The notes beneath the pieces were generated by a model. It saw nothing but the letters and a program-made list of their open reading frames with translations, did no database searches and was not told the origin of the DNA. Shown piece after piece: positions 61,394-64,000 of a DNA stretch of 64,000 nucleotides (position 1 is its first letter; each line of letters opens with the position of its first letter). Position numbers and translations under genes: made by a program. Origin of the DNA: Bin55 sp965205545 (GTDB lineage Bacteria; Pseudomonadota; Gammaproteobacteria; Pseudomonadales; Azotimanducaceae); contig OZ242170.1 of assembly GCA_965205545.1 (NCBI GenBank), forward strand, positions 1,364,001 through 1,428,000, written 5' to 3'.

Positions 61394-62788
61394 ATGTCAA
61401 ATGCCCCTCGCATCTACTTCCTGGGCATCGGCGGCACGCTAATGGGGAACTTGGCAATACTGGCTAAGCAGGCAGGTTACAGCGTGAGTGGATACGACGG
61501 GAAGATCTATCCACCGATGAGTGATCAACTTGCCAATGCCGCAGTCACTGCACACGACCATTTCGAGCCTTCACACCTGACTCCCCGTCCAGAGACCGTT
61601 GTTGTTGGAAACGCATCCATGCCCCGCGGCACTCCCGCGTTGGAATTTGTTCTGGCCAACAGCATTCCTTACCAATCAGGAGCCGAATGGCTAGGGCAAA
61701 CGATACTGCGATCGCGTCATGTGATTGCCATCTCCGGGACTCATGGGAAGACAACAACAACGGCCATGGTTGCATGGATCTTGCACTGCGCTGGAAAGCA
61801 ACCTGGCTACTTGATCGGCGGCGCAGCGCAGAACTTCAACCAGTCTGCAGAGCTTGGCAGAGGTCACCACTTCGTAATCGAAGCGGACGAGTACGACACA
61901 TCCTACTTTGACAGGCGCTCAAAGTTTCGCCACTACCGCCCCAGAACTTTGACGATCGGCAATCTTGAGTTTGATCACGCCGACATTTTTGAAGCACTGG
62001 AGCAAATCAAGTACCAATTCCATCACTTGATCAGGGAAATTCCGAGCAATGGACGCATTGTGGTGCCAGCGCATCACAAAGAAATACAAGAACTGCTCGA
62101 GAGGGGGTGCTGGACGCCTGTTGCGAATTTCCGTATAGATGCGCAAACGTCCGTTGAATGTGATGGCGACTACTCAGCGACTTGCATTAGCGACGACGGC
62201 CGAGAGTTCGATGTATTCGAGGGCAAGCACAAGCTTGGATCAGTGAATTGGTCGTTGATTGGATCGCACAATGTCTCCAATGCAATGTGCGCGATCCTTG
62301 CCGCGGAACATGCTGGCGTCGATCCTGAAGAATCGATCGGCTATCTCTCCGAATTCAAGGGAGTTCGGCGACGCATGGAAACAATAGCCGAAGGTGGAAA
62401 TACCATCATATACAGCGACTTCGCGCACCACCCCACAGCAATTCGTACGACATTGGAGGCACTTCGAAGTCATGTTGGCACACAATCGATTATCGCGGTC
62501 ATAGAACCTCGAACGCACACCATGTCGCTGGGAACCTATCGTGATGCACTAAAGGAATGTTGCCTTGCTGCTGACGAAGTGCATTGGTATCGAAACAACA
62601 GCATCAAGTGGAATCTCGATGAACTTGCTTCTGACAGTGCCATACCGACTACCATCCATTCAAACATCGACGAGCTCGTAGAGTTCATTTGCAGACCGAA
62701 GCCCACAAAAACCCATGTTGTAATAATGAGCAACGGCGGATTTGACGGGATCTTTCGACTTGTTGACGACCAAATCCAGCAAGGCTAG
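61394..62788 (+). CDS. mpl: UDP-N-acetylmuramate:L-alanyl-gamma-D-glutamyl-meso-diaminopimelate ligase
   Basis: Mpl recycles the murein tripeptide by ligating it to UDP-MurNAc. The 464-residue Mur ligase has IYFLGIGGTLMGNLAILAK, the P-loop SGTHGKTTTTAMVAW, EADEYDTSYFDRRSKF, and SDFAHHPTAIRTTL. Length is close to E. coli Mpl (457). With mrcA and envC it is part of the cell-wall content of the window. Confidence 0.96.
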   Translation: MSNAPRIYFLGIGGTLMGNLAILAKQAGYSVSGYDGKIYPPMSDQLANAAVTAHDHFEPSHLTPRPETVVVGNASMPRGTPALEFVLANSIPYQSGAEWLGQTILRSRHVIAISGTHGKTTTTAMVAWILHCAGKQPGYLIGGAAQNFNQSAELGRGHHFVIEADEYDTSYFDRRSKFRHYRPRTLTIGNLEFDHADIFEALEQIKYQFHHLIREIPSNGRIVVPAHHKEIQELLERGCWTPVANFRIDAQTSVECDGDYSATCISDDGREFDVFEGKHKLGSVNWSLIGSHNVSNAMCAILAAEHAGVDPEESIGYLSEFKGVRRRMETIAEGGNTIIYSDFAHHPTAIRTTLEALRSHVGTQSIIAVIEPRTHTMSLGTYRDALKECCLAADEVHWYRNNSIKWNLDELASDSAIPTTIHSNIDELVEFICRPKPTKTHVVIMSNGGFDGIFRLVDDQIQQG

Positions 62789-62842
62789 ATTCCCTCAAAG
62801 TCGCTGTCCTGCAATCTCAGAAGCGACGAACAGAGGTTCCCA

Positions 62843-63775
62843 ATGCAACGTTTTACACTCATTGCTCTTCTTGTCCTTGCGTTGACGGCGTTCGGCGAGG
62901 AAGAAGCCTGGTATCCATCAAAATACGGAAAGAACGACACGCTTGGAGCCATTAACAATCTCTCTGCGGAAGGTGTCGTCAAAGCTGCGCAGCTTGTCAA
63001 ACTTGGCAAGACGTACCCTCTTGGCGTGGTCACGGGTTGGGAGACTCCCGCGTACCCACCCCGAACCTATTCCATTACCGTTCTGCAAGGAGGCGACGGT
63101 ACTGGAACTCCAGTGGGTTCCAACATGGCGACGGGGAACGACGACCTCATGTTCACATGGGTTGGAATTGGCAGCCAAATCGACGGCCTGGGACACATGG
63201 GAATCAATCATGTCTACTACAACGGAATGAGAGCCGAGGACATAGTCTCTCCCAAAGGAATGAGAGAGCTGTCCGTGGACAAATTGCCTCCTATCGTGTG
63301 CAGGGGAATCCTCATCGACATGACCAGGTACTACGAGACCGATATGTTGGAAGCAGGAACGGCATACAACAGCAAAGAGATTCAAGAACAAGCATCCGCT
63401 CAAGGGATTGAAATCGAGAAAGGCGATGTCGTTCTGTTCTACACGGGATGGATGAACCTGCAAGGCGTTGACAACACAAGGCTAATGTCTGGTGCACCTG
63501 GACTCGGAATGGACGGAGCCAAGTTTCTTGCGGAAAAGGGAATTGTTGCAGTCGGTTCAGACACGTGGGGATTGGAGGCGGTTCCCGCAGAGAATCCAGA
63601 GGAGATTTTTCCCGTTCACCCGTTGCTTCTAGCAAAACATGGGATCTACATCCTAGAGAACATGGATGTGCGCGAATTGGCAAAGGACGAAGGATGGGAG
63701 TTCATGTTCGTATTGGGACAGCCCAGATTCGAAGGATCGGTGCAAGCCGTGATCAATCCAGTCGCGATACGCTGA
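62843..63775 (+). CDS. Exported cyclase-family (kynurenine formamidase-like) protein
   Basis: The 310-residue protein has a signal peptide (about 1-18) and the cyclase-family fold: WYPSKYGKNDTLGAINNLS, SQIDGLGHMGI (in place of the usual H-x-G-T-H-x-D), ILIDMTRY, KGDVVLFYTGWM and GSDTWGLEAVP. The metal-binding His of the standard motif is partly replaced by Gln/Leu, while later His (HMG) remains, so enzymatic activity as an amidase is uncertain. GAGG precedes the ATG. The substrate is not known. Confidence 0.83.
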   Translation: MQRFTLIALLVLALTAFGEEEAWYPSKYGKNDTLGAINNLSAEGVVKAAQLVKLGKTYPLGVVTGWETPAYPPRTYSITVLQGGDGTGTPVGSNMATGNDDLMFTWVGIGSQIDGLGHMGINHVYYNGMRAEDIVSPKGMRELSVDKLPPIVCRGILIDMTRYYETDMLEAGTAYNSKEIQEQASAQGIEIEKGDVVLFYTGWMNLQGVDNTRLMSGAPGLGMDGAKFLAEKGIVAVGSDTWGLEAVPAENPEEIFPVHPLLLAKHGIYILENMDVRELAKDEGWEFMFVLGQPRFEGSVQAVINPVAIR

Positions 63776-63784
63776 CGAAATCTG

Positions 63785-64000
63785 CTAGAAAAAGGCAGAA
63801 CTTAGATCCGTAATGGCGTCTGGCCCCGCCTTGACGCGGGCCAGATGGGACTTTGCAATCGGCAAGATCTTCTCGAAGTAGTATCGAGCAAGGTGCTTCT
63901 TGCCCAATGCGCCATCGTCACAATCTGCCATGCGCTTCCAAAGCCAAGCGTAGATCACATGTCCCGAAAGATCCAGATAGTCCACAGCAATGGCAGATGC
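63785..64000 (-). CDS. Acyl-CoA dehydrogenase, C-terminal end only, cut by window edge
   Basis: The visible 71 residues end in a helical region (AVDYLDLSGHVIYAWLWKRM, then ARYYFEKILPIAKSHLARV) that resembles the C-terminal domain found in the larger acyl-CoA dehydrogenases. The rest lies outside the window. It is convergent with the cyclase gene. Confidence 0.7.
   Translation of the reverse strand, partial: ASAIAVDYLDLSGHVIYAWLWKRMADCDDGALGKKHLARYYFEKILPIAKSHLARVKAGPDAITDLSSAFF

Noticed and set aside
1..64000. Insertion sequences, prophage, integron or CRISPR array
   Set aside because: No transposase, integrase, phage gene, direct-repeat array or att-like duplication was recognised in either strand.

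Overview
The window is a gene-dense chromosomal segment of a gammaproteobacterium of moderate GC content, probably marine or at least aquatic. The placement rests on gene content and gene order: divergent priA/rpmE, mrcA next to aroK-aroB, SPOR protein-hslV-hslU, ubiE-ubiJ-ubiB-tatABC, trmL/secB/yibN/gpmI/envC, mutY-yggX, hslR-pckA and nudE-cysQ are all recognisable gammaproteobacterial neighbourhoods. The aquatic guess is weaker; it comes from the haloperoxidase-like lipoprotein and the pyrophosphate genes. I see no insertion sequence, prophage, integron or CRISPR array.

Layout. 1-8.2 kb: priA (cut by the window edge), rpmE, an M48 peptidase, an AIM24-like protein, mrcA, aroK, aroB. 8.2-17.5 kb: a SPOR protein, hslVU, a DUF971 gene, ubiE-ubiJ-ubiB, a convergent sigma4-like regulator of unknown role, and tatABC. 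17.4-26.8 kb: dtd, a PP-loop thiolase-like gene with a TusA-like partner, trmL, secB, a rhodanese, gpmI, envC, hisA, hisB, mutY, yggX. 26.9-42.5 kb is the more accessory part: a Cys-elbow alpha/beta hydrolase, a MOSC protein, two small or unknown genes, a DUF1080 protein, an aldehyde dehydrogenase, a Cache-HAMP-PP2C-STAS signalling protein, dsbC, a flavin monooxygenase, an ECF sigma operon with two paralogous PDZ proteins, and an ABC-F factor. 42.5-50.2 kb: dsbB, acpH, gshA, pckA, hslR, nudE, cysQ, a ketopantoate reductase-like gene, thpR. 50.3-64 kb: a 1250-residue lipoprotein joining FG-GAP/ASPIC repeats to a vanadium-haloperoxidase-like domain, a BNR-repeat protein, tRNA-Phe(GAA), accB, aroQ, a PCuAC copper chaperone, a pyrophosphatase ion pump convergent with a pyrophosphate-type phosphofructokinase, mpl, a secreted cyclase-family protein and the end of an acyl-CoA dehydrogenase.

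How the genes fit together. Envelope maintenance (mrcA, SPOR protein, envC, mpl, tatABC, secB, dsbB, dsbC), ubiquinone synthesis (ubiE/J/B), tRNA handling (dtd, PP-loop/TusA pair, trmL, thpR) and a pyrophosphate-linked central metabolism (hppA, pfp, with pckA) are the main themes. Several neighbourhoods are contracted relative to their relatives: no pilMNOPQ between mrcA and aroK, no hisH or hisF with hisB-hisA, no accC after accB, no cysE/gpsA/grxC around secB. Non-AUG starts are very common, and two genes (pckA and the ABC-F gene) appear to use ATC and CTG starts behind strong Shine-Dalgarno sequences.

The best candidates for something undescribed are the sigma4-like regulator with an inverted repeat over its own promoter, the ECF-sigma/twin-PDZ operon, the haloperoxidase lipoprotein with its BNR neighbour, and the non-canonical starts.
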